Below are positions 34,946 through 44,592 of a DNA stretch of 64,000 nucleotides, in pieces. The notes beneath the pieces were generated by a model. That model was given only the letters and a program-made list of their open reading frames with translations. It did not search any database and was not told the DNA's origin. The stretch is from Nocardioides euryhalodurans (lineage in GTDB: Bacteria; Actinomycetota; Actinomycetes; Propionibacteriales; Nocardioidaceae), in contig NZ_CP038267.1 in assembly GCF_004564375.1 (NCBI RefSeq), positions 2,792,501-2,856,500 of the forward strand. The letters are read 5' to 3'. The position numbers and the translations under genes are program-made. Within the stretch, counting starts at the first letter, position 1. Each line of letters begins with the position of its first letter.

Positions 34946-35899
34946 GTGCGGCCCGCGCGCATCGACCCCGCGGGGCTCACCGGTCCCACGCGGGGCCAGA
35001 CGCAGCGCGGCCGGTTCCGGCAGGTGTCGCACGGCTGGTACGTGCCGGCGGACGTCGACTCGAGCAGGGTCGAGCAGCGCATCCTCGAGCAGGGGATGCG
35101 TGTGCGGGGCACGGGTGCGGTGACCGGGTGGGCCGCGCTGCGATGGCTGGGGGCTGCGTACTTCGACGGGACGGTGGACGCGGCCGGCACGGTGCTGCCG
35201 GTCGATCTGCTGCAGCGGTCCGGCTACCACCCGTGGGAGGACGACCGTGCCCGCCGCAGCCGGCGGCAGCTGCCGCCGTACGACCGCCAGTTCGTGCACG
35301 GCCTGTGGTGCACGACCGCCCAGCGCGCACTCTTCGACGAGGTACGGCGGCGGCGGACCCTGCGGCCGGCGGTGGCCGCGATCTGCATGACTCTGGCCTC
35401 CGGGATCACGACCCGTCGCCAGCTCCGCGAGTACGCCGAGCTGCGGGTCGCCTGGGAGGGCATCCCGCTCTTCCGCGACGCGCTGGCCCTCAGCAGCGAG
35501 GGCTTCCGGTCGGGTCCGGAGGTCTACCTGTTCCTGCGCTGGGTGCTCGACGCGGGCCTGCCCGTCCCGCTGGTCAACCGGCCCGTGTTCGACCTCCGCG
35601 GCCGGTTGCTCGGATACCCCGACCTGCTCGACCCCGTCGCCGGCGTGGTCGGCGAGTACGACGGTGCCGCCCACCGCGGGCGGGACCGGCACCGTCGCGA
35701 CGTCGCGCGCGAGCAGTGCTTCCGCGACGTCGGGCTGGAGTACTTCACGGTGGTGGCGGGCGACCTCTCCGACGAGCGGCTGGTGGTCGACCGCATCCGG
35801 TCGACGCGGGCGCGCGCCCGCTTCGGGAGCCCCTCGGAGCGGCAGTGGACGCTGGCCCCTCCGCCGTGGTGGCGGACGCCCCCGCCGCGCGATACCTGA
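34946..35899 (+). CDS. Endonuclease-fold (DUF559/AbiEi-like) protein between two hairpins
   Basis: A 317-residue protein. The N-terminal part (FRQVSHGWYVPADV, AVTGWAALRWLG) resembles proteins annotated as AbiEi-like antitoxin or hypothetical in Nocardioides. The C-terminus (GYPDLLDPVAGVVGEYDG, then AAHRGRDRHRRDV and CFRDVGLEYFTV) fits a PD-(D/E)XK, Vsr/DUF559-like nuclease fold with Asp, Glu and Asp in order. No partner toxin is adjacent. The GTG start lacks a ribosome site. The stop codon TGA lies inside the downstream hairpin repeat. Activity is unproven. Confidence 0.6.
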   Translation: MRPARIDPAGLTGPTRGQTQRGRFRQVSHGWYVPADVDSSRVEQRILEQGMRVRGTGAVTGWAALRWLGAAYFDGTVDAAGTVLPVDLLQRSGYHPWEDDRARRSRRQLPPYDRQFVHGLWCTTAQRALFDEVRRRRTLRPAVAAICMTLASGITTRRQLREYAELRVAWEGIPLFRDALALSSEGFRSGPEVYLFLRWVLDAGLPVPLVNRPVFDLRGRLLGYPDLLDPVAGVVGEYDGAAHRGRDRHRRDVAREQCFRDVGLEYFTVVAGDLSDERLVVDRIRSTRARARFGSPSERQWTLAPPPWWRTPPPRDT

Positions 35900-35953
35900 C
35901 CGCGAAGATCATCGCTCCCGCCGGCAAGGTGATGATGATCGCGGTCAGCTATC
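35891..35953. repeat. Long hairpin repeat, copy 2 (shared by two gene ends)
   Basis: Arms 35891-35913 and 35931-35953 pair at 20 of 23 positions around a 17-base loop, with the same arm motif as copy 1. The left arm holds the TGA stop of the nuclease-like gene (35897-35899), and the right arm holds the TAG stop of the convergent phosphotransferase gene (35951-35949). It may act as a two-way terminator. Confidence 0.7.
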
Positions 35954-37205
35954 GCTCCAGCCCGGCCACCGCCCCCGGCAGCCGCTTCAGCAGCCACGCC
36001 ACGACACCGCCCAGCTCGTACGCCGACGCGGGCTCGGTGGCGGCGGCGATCCGGTCGAAGACGTCGAGCTGGAAGACCAGGTCGACCACGGGCGCGAGCG
36101 CCGCGGCGCGGTCGATCCGGGCCTCCGGGAACGCCTCGCGCCACGGGCGGGCGAACGCCGCGAAGAGGTCGTCGTCCGCGGGCCGGCCCTCGTCGAAGTG
36201 CGCGAGGTGGCAGCCGTCCAGCAACGGGTGGCCGATGCAGCAGTCGGTCAGGTCGAAGACGCGGAGCTCGTGGCCGTCGTAGGCGACGTTGCCCAGGTGC
36301 AGGTCGCCGTGGCACAGGGTGTCCGGGAGCCCGCAGTCCCACAGCTCACGGACCAGGTCCTCGACCCTGCCGACCACCGCTCTTACCGCCGCGAGCTCGT
36401 CGGGGTCGAGGGAGCCGAGCTCGGGGCTGCCGGACAGCACCCGGTGGAGGGCGGCCAGCGTCGCCGCGGCGTCGCGCACCAGCCCACCGGCCTCCCGGAG
36501 CTCGTCGACCACGTCGAGCGAGGCGAGCTGCACCTCCGCCCAGCGGGTTGCGAGCGCGGCCGCCGCACCCGGTGACCGGTCGGACTCACCGGCCCCGCGC
36601 ATCGCCTCCATCAGCGTCCAGCCGCGTTCCTCGTCGGCGGCGACCAGCACCGGGACGTCGTCGGGGAAGTGCCGCGCGAGGACCCGGTGGATCGCGGCCT
36701 CGCGACCGAACAGGTCGCACGGCGCCTTGAACCACAGCACGCCGGATCCGGTCGGCACCCGGAGCACCGCCGAGATGCTCCAGACCCGGTGGACCACCAT
36801 CACGCCCGTACGCGGCCGGCCGGCCCGGGACAGCTGCTCGTCGACCCACGTCTCGACCTCGTCGTACCAGCCGGGCAGGAACCACGGCGGGCGCAACGGT
36901 GGTGGTTCCTCGCGCTCGCGCAGGGTCCGCCCCAGGAGCTCGGCGACCTCGGTGTCGGCGAGGTCGGCAGGGGCCACCCACGTGCCGTGCGGCACCGGCA
37001 GGGAGCGGCAGCCGACGACGTCGAGGAACCGGTCCACGCCCAACCGCAGCACCGGCGCGAGGTAGACGTCCGCGCCGACCCGCTCGAGCGCGGTGGGGAA
37101 GCGGTCGTCCGCGTCCTCGTCGACCTCGACCTCGGGCAGCCGGCCGTCGACGACGAGCACCTGCCCCTCGTGGAGCAGTGCGACGAGGACGACGCCGGCG
37201 ACCAT
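35949..37205 (-). CDS. Aminoglycoside phosphotransferase (APH)-family protein
   Basis: A 418-residue protein. The N-terminal 150 residues form an unrecognised domain, and the C-terminal part is an APH/choline kinase-like fold. LCHGDLHLGNV holds the catalytic Asp and Asn (HGDxHxxN), and VFDLTDCCIG holds the metal-binding Asp. Relatives phosphorylate small hydroxyl compounds. The N-terminal extension makes an antibiotic role unlikely but does not exclude it. The ATG at 37205 fits. The longer open frame upstream belongs to the antisense of the next genes. Confidence 0.75.
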   Translation of the reverse strand: MVAGVVLVALLHEGQVLVVDGRLPEVEVDEDADDRFPTALERVGADVYLAPVLRLGVDRFLDVVGCRSLPVPHGTWVAPADLADTEVAELLGRTLREREEPPPLRPPWFLPGWYDEVETWVDEQLSRAGRPRTGVMVVHRVWSISAVLRVPTGSGVLWFKAPCDLFGREAAIHRVLARHFPDDVPVLVAADEERGWTLMEAMRGAGESDRSPGAAAALATRWAEVQLASLDVVDELREAGGLVRDAAATLAALHRVLSGSPELGSLDPDELAAVRAVVGRVEDLVRELWDCGLPDTLCHGDLHLGNVAYDGHELRVFDLTDCCIGHPLLDGCHLAHFDEGRPADDDLFAAFARPWREAFPEARIDRAAALAPVVDLVFQLDVFDRIAAATEPASAYELGGVVAWLLKRLPGAVAGLER

Positions 37206-37252
37206 GCGCCGATGGTGGCAGAGGTTTGCCGACCGCGCGCGGGCGTTTCCGC

Positions 37253-38128
37253 TCAGGCGCCGCCGGGCGCCAGGGCGCCGATCGCGTCGTGGATCCGCAG
37301 GATGCGCTCCGCCGACTCGACGTGGAGGTTCTCGACCATCCGGCCGCGGTAGGTGACCACGCCGGAACCCTTGCCCTCCTCCCACGCCTGCAGGATCCCG
37401 CGCGCCTCCTCCACCGCCGACTCGCTCGGCGCGAAGGCACGGTTGGCGCCCTCGACCTGGCCGGGGTGGATCAGCGTCTTGCCGTCGAAGCCGAGCTGCC
37501 GGCCCTGGTCGCACTCGGCGAGGAAGCCGTCGGTGTCCTTGACGTCGTTGTAGACGCCGTCGAGGACGACCTTGCCGGTCGCGCGGGCGGCGAGCAGCGC
37601 CAGGCCCAGCCCGGGGAGCAGCGGCTGGCGGCCCGGGACGTGCTCGGCGTACAGCTCCTTGACGAGGTCGTTGGTGCCCATCACCAGGACGGTCAGGCGC
37701 TCGGACGCGGCGGCGATCTCCTCCGCGTGGAGCATGGCGACAGGCGTCTCGATCATCGCCCACAGCGTGGTCCGGTCGGGGGCGTCGTGGGCTGCCATGG
37801 CGTCCACCAGCCGCAGCACCGCGTCGGCGCTGTCGACCTTGGGCACCACGATCGCGTCGGGGCCTGCCGCGCACGCGGCAGCGAGGTCGTCGGCGTGCCA
37901 GTCGGTGTCGGCGGCGTTGACCCGGATGGTGACCTCGCGGGCGCCGTACGCCCCGGAGGCGGCGGCCGCGCACGCAGCCTCCCGGGCGGCGGGCTTGGCG
38001 TCCGGGGCGACGCTGTCCTCGAGGTCGAGGATCAGCCCGTCGCACGGGATCGACCGGGCCTTCTCGAGGGCCCGCTCGTTGGAGCCGGGCATGTAGAGGA
38101 CCGAGCGGCGGGGGCGGAAGTCACTCAT
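37253..38128 (-). CDS. CoA ester lyase, citrate lyase beta-like (CitE family)
   Basis: A 291-residue TIM-barrel enzyme. [34 protein letters not shown] (metal and CoA binding), [13 protein letters not shown] and [17 protein letters not shown] are standard. Members cleave malyl-CoA, citramalyl-CoA or similar esters. Without CitD and CitF subunits nearby it is not part of citrate lyase. It overlaps the end of the upstream lyase gene by 8 bases, so the two are co-translated. Confidence 0.85.
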   Translation of the reverse strand: MSDFRPRRSVLYMPGSNERALEKARSIPCDGLILDLEDSVAPDAKPAAREAACAAAASGAYGAREVTIRVNAADTDWHADDLAAACAAGPDAIVVPKVDSADAVLRLVDAMAAHDAPDRTTLWAMIETPVAMLHAEEIAAASERLTVLVMGTNDLVKELYAEHVPGRQPLLPGLGLALLAARATGKVVLDGVYNDVKDTDGFLAECDQGRQLGFDGKTLIHPGQVEGANRAFAPSESAVEEARGILQAWEEGKGSGVVTYRGRMVENLHVESAERILRIHDAIGALAPGGA

Positions 38129-39191
38129 CGCCGAGCTCCTCGTACTTCGCGGCGAGCTCGGGGTCGACCGCGGCGAGCTGCTCGGCGAGGTCGACCATCA
38201 CCAGGCACTGCTTGAGGGACGCGTCGTCCTCCATCTTCCCGTCGAGCATCACCGCCCCCGTGCCGTCGCCCATCGCGGCCACCACCCGGCGGGCGTGACG
38301 GATGTCCTCGACGCTGGGGCTGAAGACGCGGTTGGCGATCGCGATCTGCTTGGGGTGGAGCGACCAGGTGCCGACGCAGCCGAGCAGGAAGGCGTTGCGG
38401 AACTGGTCCTCGCAGGCGACCTCGTCGGCGATGTCGCCGAAGGGGCCGTAGTAGGGGTAGATCCCGTGCATGGCGCAGGCGTCGACCATCCGGGCGATCG
38501 TGTAGTGCCACAGGTCCTGCTGGAAGGTCGCGCGCTCGCGCGACTCCACGCCGTCGGCGTTGAGCACCGGGTCCTCGCGCACGAGGTAGCCGGGGTGGCC
38601 GCCGCCCACGCGCGTCGTCTTCATCCGCCGGTCCGCCGCGAGGTCGGCCGGGCCGAGCGAGAGGCCCTGCATCCGCGGGCTGGCGCCGCAGATCTCCTCG
38701 ACGTTCGCCACGCCGCGGGCGGTCTCGAGGATCGCGTGGACGAGGATCGGCCGCTCCAGCCCCGCCTTCGCCTCGAGCTGGGCGAGCAGCCGGTCGACGT
38801 AGTGGATGTCCTCGGCGCCCTGCACCTTCGGCACCATGACCACGTCGAGCCGGTCGCCGATCTCGGTGACCAGGGTGGTCAGGTCGTCGAGCACCCACGG
38901 GCTGTCGAGCGCGTTGATCCGGGTCCACAGCTGGGTGGGACCGAAGTCCGTCGCCTGCGCGATCTCGACCAGCCCGGCGCGGGCCGCCTCCTTGCGGTCG
39001 GCCTTGACGGCGTCCTCGAGGTTGCCGAGCAGGACGTCGACCGTGCCGACCATGTCGGGGACCTTGGCCGCCATCTTGGGGTTGCTCGGGTCGAAGAAGT
39101 GGATCGCCCGGCTGGGACGCGCCGGGACCTCGCGGAGTGGCTCGGGAGCACCGACGGCGAGCGGGCGGAAGAAGTCCTTGGCGGGGCGCAT
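38121..39191 (-). CDS. HpcH/HpaI aldolase family, malyl-CoA lyase-like
   Basis: A 356-residue enzyme with the pattern of L-malyl-CoA/beta-methylmalyl-CoA lyase. The visible segments are [57 protein letters not shown], the long insertion with [14 protein letters not shown], and [20 protein letters not shown]. Such enzymes make or split malyl-CoA to glyoxylate and acyl-CoA. The partner CitE-like gene follows. Other ethylmalonyl-CoA pathway genes are not in the window. The start is the ATG at 39191. Confidence 0.82.
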   Translation of the reverse strand: MRPAKDFFRPLAVGAPEPLREVPARPSRAIHFFDPSNPKMAAKVPDMVGTVDVLLGNLEDAVKADRKEAARAGLVEIAQATDFGPTQLWTRINALDSPWVLDDLTTLVTEIGDRLDVVMVPKVQGAEDIHYVDRLLAQLEAKAGLERPILVHAILETARGVANVEEICGASPRMQGLSLGPADLAADRRMKTTRVGGGHPGYLVREDPVLNADGVESRERATFQQDLWHYTIARMVDACAMHGIYPYYGPFGDIADEVACEDQFRNAFLLGCVGTWSLHPKQIAIANRVFSPSVEDIRHARRVVAAMGDGTGAVMLDGKMEDDASLKQCLVMVDLAEQLAAVDPELAAKYEELGDE

Positions 39192-39250
39192 GCCGCGGAA
39201 CCTAGCAGCGGCCCGCTCGCCGTCGGTATGACGAAGGTGACACCTCGGGT

Positions 39251-40324
39251 TCAGGCGCGGGCGACGACGTAGGCGTTGAACGGGTCCTCCTCGAGGTCGT
39301 GGAGGGTCACCTCGGCGAATCCCGCCTCGTGCAGCATCCGGGTCGCGGTCTGGACGCCCCACACCGTGCCCAGACCGTCGCCGCCCTGACCGAGCGAGAC
39401 CGACATGCAGTGCACGGTCGAGACGGCGTAGAGGAACGAGGCCCACGGCAGCTCGAGGTTGCCCTCCAGGGTGCTGTCCGCCTTGATGTCGACCATCAGG
39501 AAGGTGCCCCCGGGCCGCAGCGCGCGGCGGATGTTGGCGAGCACGGTCGCGGGGTGCGCCTGGTCGTGGATCGCGTCGAAGGCCGTCACCAGGTCGTACT
39601 CCGCGGCCGCACCGAGCTGGGCGACGTCCGCGGTCTCGAAGCGGGCGTTGGGCAGCCCCCAGGTGGCGGCCTCAGCCCGCGCGGCGACCAGCGCCTCCTC
39701 GCTGAAGTCGTAGCCGACGAAGTGGCTCGCCGGGTAGGTGCGGGCGAGCAGGTTGATCGCGTGGCCCTCGCCGCAGCCGACGTCGGCCACCCGGACGCCC
39801 GCCTCCAGGCGGTCGGCCAGCCCCGTCAGCGGAATGATCGTGTCGACGAGCGAGGTGTCGTTGACGGCCGCGCTGTCCGCGGCCATGAGGTCGTGGAAGC
39901 CCGGGTAGTCGGAGTACCCGAGGCCACCACCGGTGCGGAACTTCTCGGCGATCCGTGGAGCGACCTCGCCCATGAGCGCGACGTAACGGGTCTGGCGCGC
40001 GAGGTTGTCCGGCCCGGTCCCGGTGAGGAACGGCGCGTGGTCGGGGCGCAGCTCGTACGTGCCCGACGCGGGTGCGAACCGGACGAAGCCGGCGGTCACG
40101 ACACCGCCGAGCCACTCGCGGACGTACCGCTCGTCGAGCCCGGCGGCGTCGGCGAGCTGGGCACTGGTCGCCGGCGGCAGCGCGGCGAGGGTGTCGAAGA
40201 GGCCGAGCTGCTGGCCGAGGCTGGTGAGGATGCAGATGGCGCCGTCGTTGAGGATCCCCAGGATGCGGCCGGCGACCTCCTCGGGATCGGCTGCGGTCGT
40301 GGTCGGGCTGTCGAGCGCGGTCAT
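39251..40324 (-). CDS. Class I SAM-dependent methyltransferase with winged-helix N-terminus
   Basis: A 357-residue protein. Residues 15-90 resemble a dimerisation or winged-helix domain ([20 protein letters not shown]). The Rossmann methyltransferase domain has [16 protein letters not shown] (motif I), [14 protein letters not shown] (motif IV) and [11 protein letters not shown]. The substrate is unknown. GGAGGACACC precedes the ATG at 40324. The LuxR-type gene lies upstream on the same strand with a 130-base gap. This pairing of a TPR-LuxR regulator with a methyltransferase suggests direct control. Confidence 0.82.
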   Translation of the reverse strand: MTALDSPTTTAADPEEVAGRILGILNDGAICILTSLGQQLGLFDTLAALPPATSAQLADAAGLDERYVREWLGGVVTAGFVRFAPASGTYELRPDHAPFLTGTGPDNLARQTRYVALMGEVAPRIAEKFRTGGGLGYSDYPGFHDLMAADSAAVNDTSLVDTIIPLTGLADRLEAGVRVADVGCGEGHAINLLARTYPASHFVGYDFSEEALVAARAEAATWGLPNARFETADVAQLGAAAEYDLVTAFDAIHDQAHPATVLANIRRALRPGGTFLMVDIKADSTLEGNLELPWASFLYAVSTVHCMSVSLGQGGDGLGTVWGVQTATRMLHEAGFAEVTLHDLEEDPFNAYVVARA

Positions 40325-40454
40325 GGTGTCCTCCAAGGGTGGGCGGGCGCCCGGCAGGGTCGCCGGCGCCCTCCGACGCTAGGAGCGCAGCCGCGGCCGT
40401 CGCCTCGACCGGATGCCCCATCCCGGACCCGTGCTCGTGAGGTGAATCGTGCAC

Positions 40455-42047
40455 TCAGAGGCCGTGCTCGCGGCTCCACCCGGCAGCGGCCGTCCGGGAG
40501 CTGACATCGAGCTTGGTGAAGATGTTGGCGAGGTGGCGGCTGACCGTCTTGTCGCTGATCGTGAGAGCTGCGGCGACGTCGCGGTTGCTGGCGCCGCCGG
40601 CCACCAGGCGCAGCACCTCGACCTCGCGCGCAGTGAGCCCGCCGGGTCGCTGCGCCGGTGCCGTCCGTGCCAGGTCCGGCTCGGCGCCGAGCCGGCCGTA
40701 GATCGCCCGGGCGGTGGCCACGTCGGCCGCGGCACGGTGCACCTCACCCAGCGCCCGGTGGGCGGCGGCCAGCTGCTCGTGGACGAGGGCCATCGCGTGA
40801 CGGTGGCGCTGGTCGCGGTAGGTGGCGAGCGCGTCGGTGAGGAGTGGGAGCGCGGCCGCTGCGTCCCCGGCTGCCAGGTGGAGGGTGGCGCGCCCCTGGG
40901 CCGCCGCGGCCCGGAGCCCGGGGGTCCCGAACCGAGCTGCGGTCGACTCCAGCTCGGCCGCCAGCGTCATGGCGTACGCCGGCTCCTGCTCGCGGAGCGC
41001 CAGCGAGACCGCGGGCAGCAGCATCCGGGCCCGCGCCAGGGTGTCGCGCTCGGCGAGGGCGACCCGGAGCTGGTCGAGCGCCTCCGCGCACCGTCCCTCC
41101 GACGCCAGCAGCAGCGCCTCGCCGGGCTGGGCGGCGTGGCCGAGCTCGCGGGCCTGCCCGAAGGCCGTGCGCGCCCCGGCCGCGTCACCCCGCAGCCGAC
41201 GTACCTCGCCGAGGGTGTAGTAGCCCTCGCCCGCCAGCCAGCCGTGCTTCCCGACGAGGTCGGCGCTGCGCTCGCCGAGCTCCTGCTCGACTGTGACCCA
41301 GTCGCCCTCGGCGGCGGCGAGCTGCAGCTCGTGGACCCGGGTGACGCCGGCGAACAGGAAGGTCTCCGACCGGGGCCGCGACCACCGGGCGAGCGCGTCG
41401 GTCCACGCCCGCATCCGCGACAGGTCCGCCAGCTCGTCGCACAGGTGGATGACGGTGCAGTAGAGGTCGCCGGACCACAGCGGGTCGACGTGGCCCGCGA
41501 GCACCGGGAGCATCGCCTCGTCGAGGTCGGCAAACCCGTGCGCGGTGCGCCCGCGGCGGATGCCGGCGAGGCCGCTCAGCGCCAGCGAGAAGCAGGCGAG
41601 CGCGGGGTCGTCGAACTCCTGGGAGAACGCCCGGAGCTCGGCCGCCGCGACCTCGGCGAGCTCGGGGTCGGCCGTCAGCTCGAGGTCCGCGGCCGCGTCG
41701 AGGTAGGCGAGGTAGCCGTGCAGGGCGCAGCGGGGCAGCGAGCCGAGCAGCCGTCGGGCCCGGGCCAGCCACGCCAGGGCGATCTGGACGTCGCCACGCG
41801 TGAACCACTCCAGCGTCAGGCGCAGCGCGCGGTCCGCCGCCTCCTGCTCGGCCCCGGCCGCGACCAGGCGTTGGTAGACCTCCTCGGAGACGGCCATCGA
41901 GCCGGGGGAGTCACCGAGCCACCAGGCAGCCTCGCCCAGCAGGTCGAGGTCGCCCGTGTCGAGCGTGGCACGGTCGGCGTCGAGCGCGTCGTAGGCGGCC
42001 CGCCAGTCACCACGGGCGTACGCCTCCCTGGCGGCCGCGACCGACAC
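40455..42047 (-). CDS. LuxR-family regulator with TPR-like helical repeats
   Basis: A 530-residue protein. Residues 1-450 form Ala/Leu-rich helical repeats of TPR type, and the C-terminal 65 residues form a LuxR helix-turn-helix (LTAREVEVLRLVAGGASNRDVAAAL). No ATPase motif is visible, so it is the truncated relative of large LAL regulators. GGGGGAGG stands before the GTG at 42047. It lies upstream of the methyltransferase gene, which is the likely target. Confidence 0.82.
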   Translation of the reverse strand: MSVAAAREAYARGDWRAAYDALDADRATLDTGDLDLLGEAAWWLGDSPGSMAVSEEVYQRLVAAGAEQEAADRALRLTLEWFTRGDVQIALAWLARARRLLGSLPRCALHGYLAYLDAAADLELTADPELAEVAAAELRAFSQEFDDPALACFSLALSGLAGIRRGRTAHGFADLDEAMLPVLAGHVDPLWSGDLYCTVIHLCDELADLSRMRAWTDALARWSRPRSETFLFAGVTRVHELQLAAAEGDWVTVEQELGERSADLVGKHGWLAGEGYYTLGEVRRLRGDAAGARTAFGQARELGHAAQPGEALLLASEGRCAEALDQLRVALAERDTLARARMLLPAVSLALREQEPAYAMTLAAELESTAARFGTPGLRAAAAQGRATLHLAAGDAAAALPLLTDALATYRDQRHRHAMALVHEQLAAAHRALGEVHRAAADVATARAIYGRLGAEPDLARTAPAQRPGGLTAREVEVLRLVAGGASNRDVAAALTISDKTVSRHLANIFTKLDVSSRTAAAGWSREHGL

Positions 42048-42074
42048 CTGAGCCTCCCCCGGCGCCGACCGTGC

Positions 42075-42614
42075 TCAGCGGCGGAACCAGCGCCTGCGCC
42101 GCGGCTGATCCGCCGTCTCCGGCGCCTGGTGCCCAGTGTGCCGCGTGCTGCGTCGCTCCCGCCACCGCGCGACCTCGGCGTCGACGTCGCGGGGCTGGGT
42201 GACCAGCGGCGGTCCGTCGACGGGGGTGTAGCGGGCGCGCATCACGCGGGCGTTGAAGTCCTCGATCTCGCGGCGTACGTCTCGCTCGCTGGCGAGCCCG
42301 TCGAGGAGCGCGTCGAGCTCGGCGTCGTCCTTGCGCAGCTGCAGCGCGGGCGGCAGCACGCCGGTGACCTTCTCGCGCTCGATGAGCTGCTTGAGCCACC
42401 AGTCGGGATCGTGGTCCGCGCCGAGGTCCCCCAGCGGCTTGCCCGCACCGGGCAGGTCGTCGAAGTCACCGCGCTCCATGGCCCGGCGCACCTGCAGGTC
42501 GACCCAGGTGTGCTGCTCACGCATCCGGGCCCGGGCCGCGGGGTCGCCGGTGCGTGCGTCGCGGGTGCGTTCCACCCGCTCAGGACGGCTGTCGTGGTCC
42601 GACAACGAGATCAC
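42075..42614 (-). CDS. DUF1992 (DnaJ-C28-like) family protein
   Basis: A protein of up to 179 residues with the DUF1992 core: WVDLQVRRAMERGDFDDLPGAG, then KPL, DPDWWLKQLIEREKVTG and LPPALQLRKD. The function is unknown. The C-terminus is Arg-rich. The GTG at 42614 lies inside the stem of the terminator of the upstream BCCT gene. A later start (GTG of VERTRD or ATG of MREQHTW) is therefore possible. It ends 27 bases before the LuxR-type gene. Confidence 0.75.
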   Translation of the reverse strand: MISLSDHDSRPERVERTRDARTGDPAARARMREQHTWVDLQVRRAMERGDFDDLPGAGKPLGDLGADHDPDWWLKQLIEREKVTGVLPPALQLRKDDAELDALLDGLASERDVRREIEDFNARVMRARYTPVDGPPLVTQPRDVDAEVARWRERRSTRHTGHQAPETADQPRRRRWFRR

Positions 42615-42650
42615 CCCCTGCCCCGACAGGATACGAGGCAGGGGGTGATC
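42609..42650 (-). terminator. Terminator hairpin after the BCCT gene
   Basis: Perfect 14-bp arms 42609-42622 and 42637-42650 (GATCACCCCCTGCC and complement) with a 14-base loop. It lies 12 bases past the BCCT stop and overlaps the annotated start of the DUF1992 gene. Confidence 0.7.
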
Positions 42651-42661
42651 CGGAGGAGGAG

Positions 42662-44428
42662 CTAGCGCTGCTCGGCGCGGTCGCCTACCTCGTCGCCGGC
42701 GGCACCGGGGGTGTCCTGCTCGACGGCGAGCCGGAAGTCGTCACCGTGCTCGGTGACGCCGGCGACCACGGCCTCGTGGACGGCGGCCTTCGCGTAGTCG
42801 GCACGCACGACGAGCGGGTCCTGCGAGAGGTCCTTGGCCAGGGCGACGCACAGGCCCACCATGACCACGGCGAAGGGCACCGCGGAGACGATGGTGATGG
42901 TCTTGAGGCCGTTGAGCCCGTCCTCGCCACCCACCAGCAGCATCACCGCCGCGGCGGCACCGGTCGCGACGCCCCAGAAGACGACGACCGCCTTGCGGGG
43001 CTCGATCGCACCGTTCTGCGACAGCGTGCCCATCACGAGCGAAGCGGCGTCGGCGCCGGACACGAAGAAGATGCCCACCAGGACCATCACCAGGATGCTG
43101 GTGACGGTCGCCCACGGGAAGTTCTCCAGCAGGGTGAACAGCTGCGCCTCGACGCCGCCGGCGCCGTAGATGTCGGTGCCGTCCATCTGCAGCTTGATCG
43201 CGGACCCGCCGAAGATGGCGAACCACACGAGGCTCACCAGGCTCGGCACCAGCAGCACGCCGGTCACGAACTGGCGGATCGTGCGACCGCGCGAGATGCG
43301 GGCGATGAACATGCCGACGAAGGGGGTCCAGGAGATCCACCAGGCCCAGTAGAAGACCGTGTAGTACGACAGCCAGGTCGCGACGTTGCCGCCCTGGGCG
43401 TTGGTCCGGCCGGCCATCTCGGGCAGCTCGCCGAAGTACGCCGCGATCGCGGACGGCACGATGTCGAGGACGAACAGCGTCGGCCCGACCACGAACACGA
43501 AGACCGCCAGCGCGACGGCGAGCACCATGTTGATGTTGGAGAGCCACTGGATGCCCTTGGCGACACCGGAGACCGCGGACAGCACGAAGCCGACCGTCAG
43601 CACCGCGATGATGCCGATCAGCAGGGCGTTCCCGGTCTCGCCGAGGCCGGCGACGATCTGCAGGCCGCTGCGGATCTGCAGGGCGCCGAGACCGAGCGAG
43701 GCGGCGGAGCCGAAGAGGGTCGCGAAGATGGCGAGGATGTCGATGACCTTGCCGGCCCGGCCCTCGGCACGCTTGCCGAGCAGCGGGATGAACGCCGCGC
43801 TGATCAGCTGGCGGCGACCCTTGCGGAAGGTGCCGTACGCGATCGCGAGGCCCACCACCGCGTAGATCGCCCACGGGTGGAACGTCCAGTGGAACAGCGT
43901 CTGCGCCATCGCGACGTCGGCCAGCTCGGCCTGGGTCAGGCCGTTGGTGCCCGGGACCGCGAAGTCGCCGCCGTCGGCGAAGAACGTCAGCGGCTCGTTG
44001 ACGCCGTAGAACATCAGGCCGATGCCCATGCCGGCGGAGAACATCATCGCGATCCACGACGACGTGCGGAACTCCGGACGCTCGCCGTCACGGCCGAGCG
44101 GGATGTTGCCGTACTTGCCCAGGGCCAGCCAGAGCGAGAACACCACGAAGCCGGAGGCGATGAGGACGAAGAACCAGTCCAGGCCCTGCATCGTCCAGCC
44201 GAGCGCGGTGCTCGAGGCCGACGACAGCGAGGCCGTGCTGAGGAAGCCCCAGAGCAGGAAGCCGACGGCGATCGTCGCGGTCACGCCGAAGACGAACGCA
44301 TCGATCGGCAGGTCCTTGGTCGACTCGTCGCGGAAGCGGAAGTCGAGGGCCGGGTGGCGTCGCCTGCGGGGCGGGGGCGCGTCCTCCCCTCGGGCCTGAT
44401 CAGGCTGCGGATCGACGGTCGTGGCCAT
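42662..44428 (-). CDS. BCCT-family betaine/carnitine/choline transporter
   Basis: A 588-residue carrier with about 12 membrane helices and charged ends. MFSAGMGIGLMFYGVNEP contains the GMGIG unwound helix that binds substrate and sodium, and FYWAWWISWTPFVGMFIARI is the BCCT signature, followed by SRGRTIRQF. The GMGIG form is typical of sodium-coupled uptake of betaine-like compounds. GGAAGG precedes the ATG at 44428. No choline-oxidation genes are near, so osmoprotection is the likely use. Confidence 0.9.
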   Translation of the reverse strand: MATTVDPQPDQARGEDAPPPRRRRHPALDFRFRDESTKDLPIDAFVFGVTATIAVGFLLWGFLSTASLSSASSTALGWTMQGLDWFFVLIASGFVVFSLWLALGKYGNIPLGRDGERPEFRTSSWIAMMFSAGMGIGLMFYGVNEPLTFFADGGDFAVPGTNGLTQAELADVAMAQTLFHWTFHPWAIYAVVGLAIAYGTFRKGRRQLISAAFIPLLGKRAEGRAGKVIDILAIFATLFGSAASLGLGALQIRSGLQIVAGLGETGNALLIGIIAVLTVGFVLSAVSGVAKGIQWLSNINMVLAVALAVFVFVVGPTLFVLDIVPSAIAAYFGELPEMAGRTNAQGGNVATWLSYYTVFYWAWWISWTPFVGMFIARISRGRTIRQFVTGVLLVPSLVSLVWFAIFGGSAIKLQMDGTDIYGAGGVEAQLFTLLENFPWATVTSILVMVLVGIFFVSGADAASLVMGTLSQNGAIEPRKAVVVFWGVATGAAAAVMLLVGGEDGLNGLKTITIVSAVPFAVVMVGLCVALAKDLSQDPLVVRADYAKAAVHEAVVAGVTEHGDDFRLAVEQDTPGAAGDEVGDRAEQR

Positions 44429-44592
44429 GGTTGTTACCTTCCTGTGGCTTTTCGACAACCGCACAACCGTGATTGCTCCGGGGTCAGGTTGCAAATCCGG
44501 GGTGACTCCTTGCTGCCACCTGGCACGGTCGTGCCCTAGCCTCCTGCGGGTGGCGGGACACGCTCGTGAACGTGTGAGGACGGCGGTGGGTC

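Noticed and set aside
34946..35899. AbiE phage-defence toxin-antitoxin pair.
   Set aside because: No AbiEii nucleotidyltransferase gene is next to it, and the C-terminus looks like a nuclease fold rather than an AbiEi antitoxin.
35949..38045. Long minus frame extending the phosphotransferase gene upstream.
   Set aside because: The extension is out of frame with the CitE-like gene on the same strand and has no family sequence.
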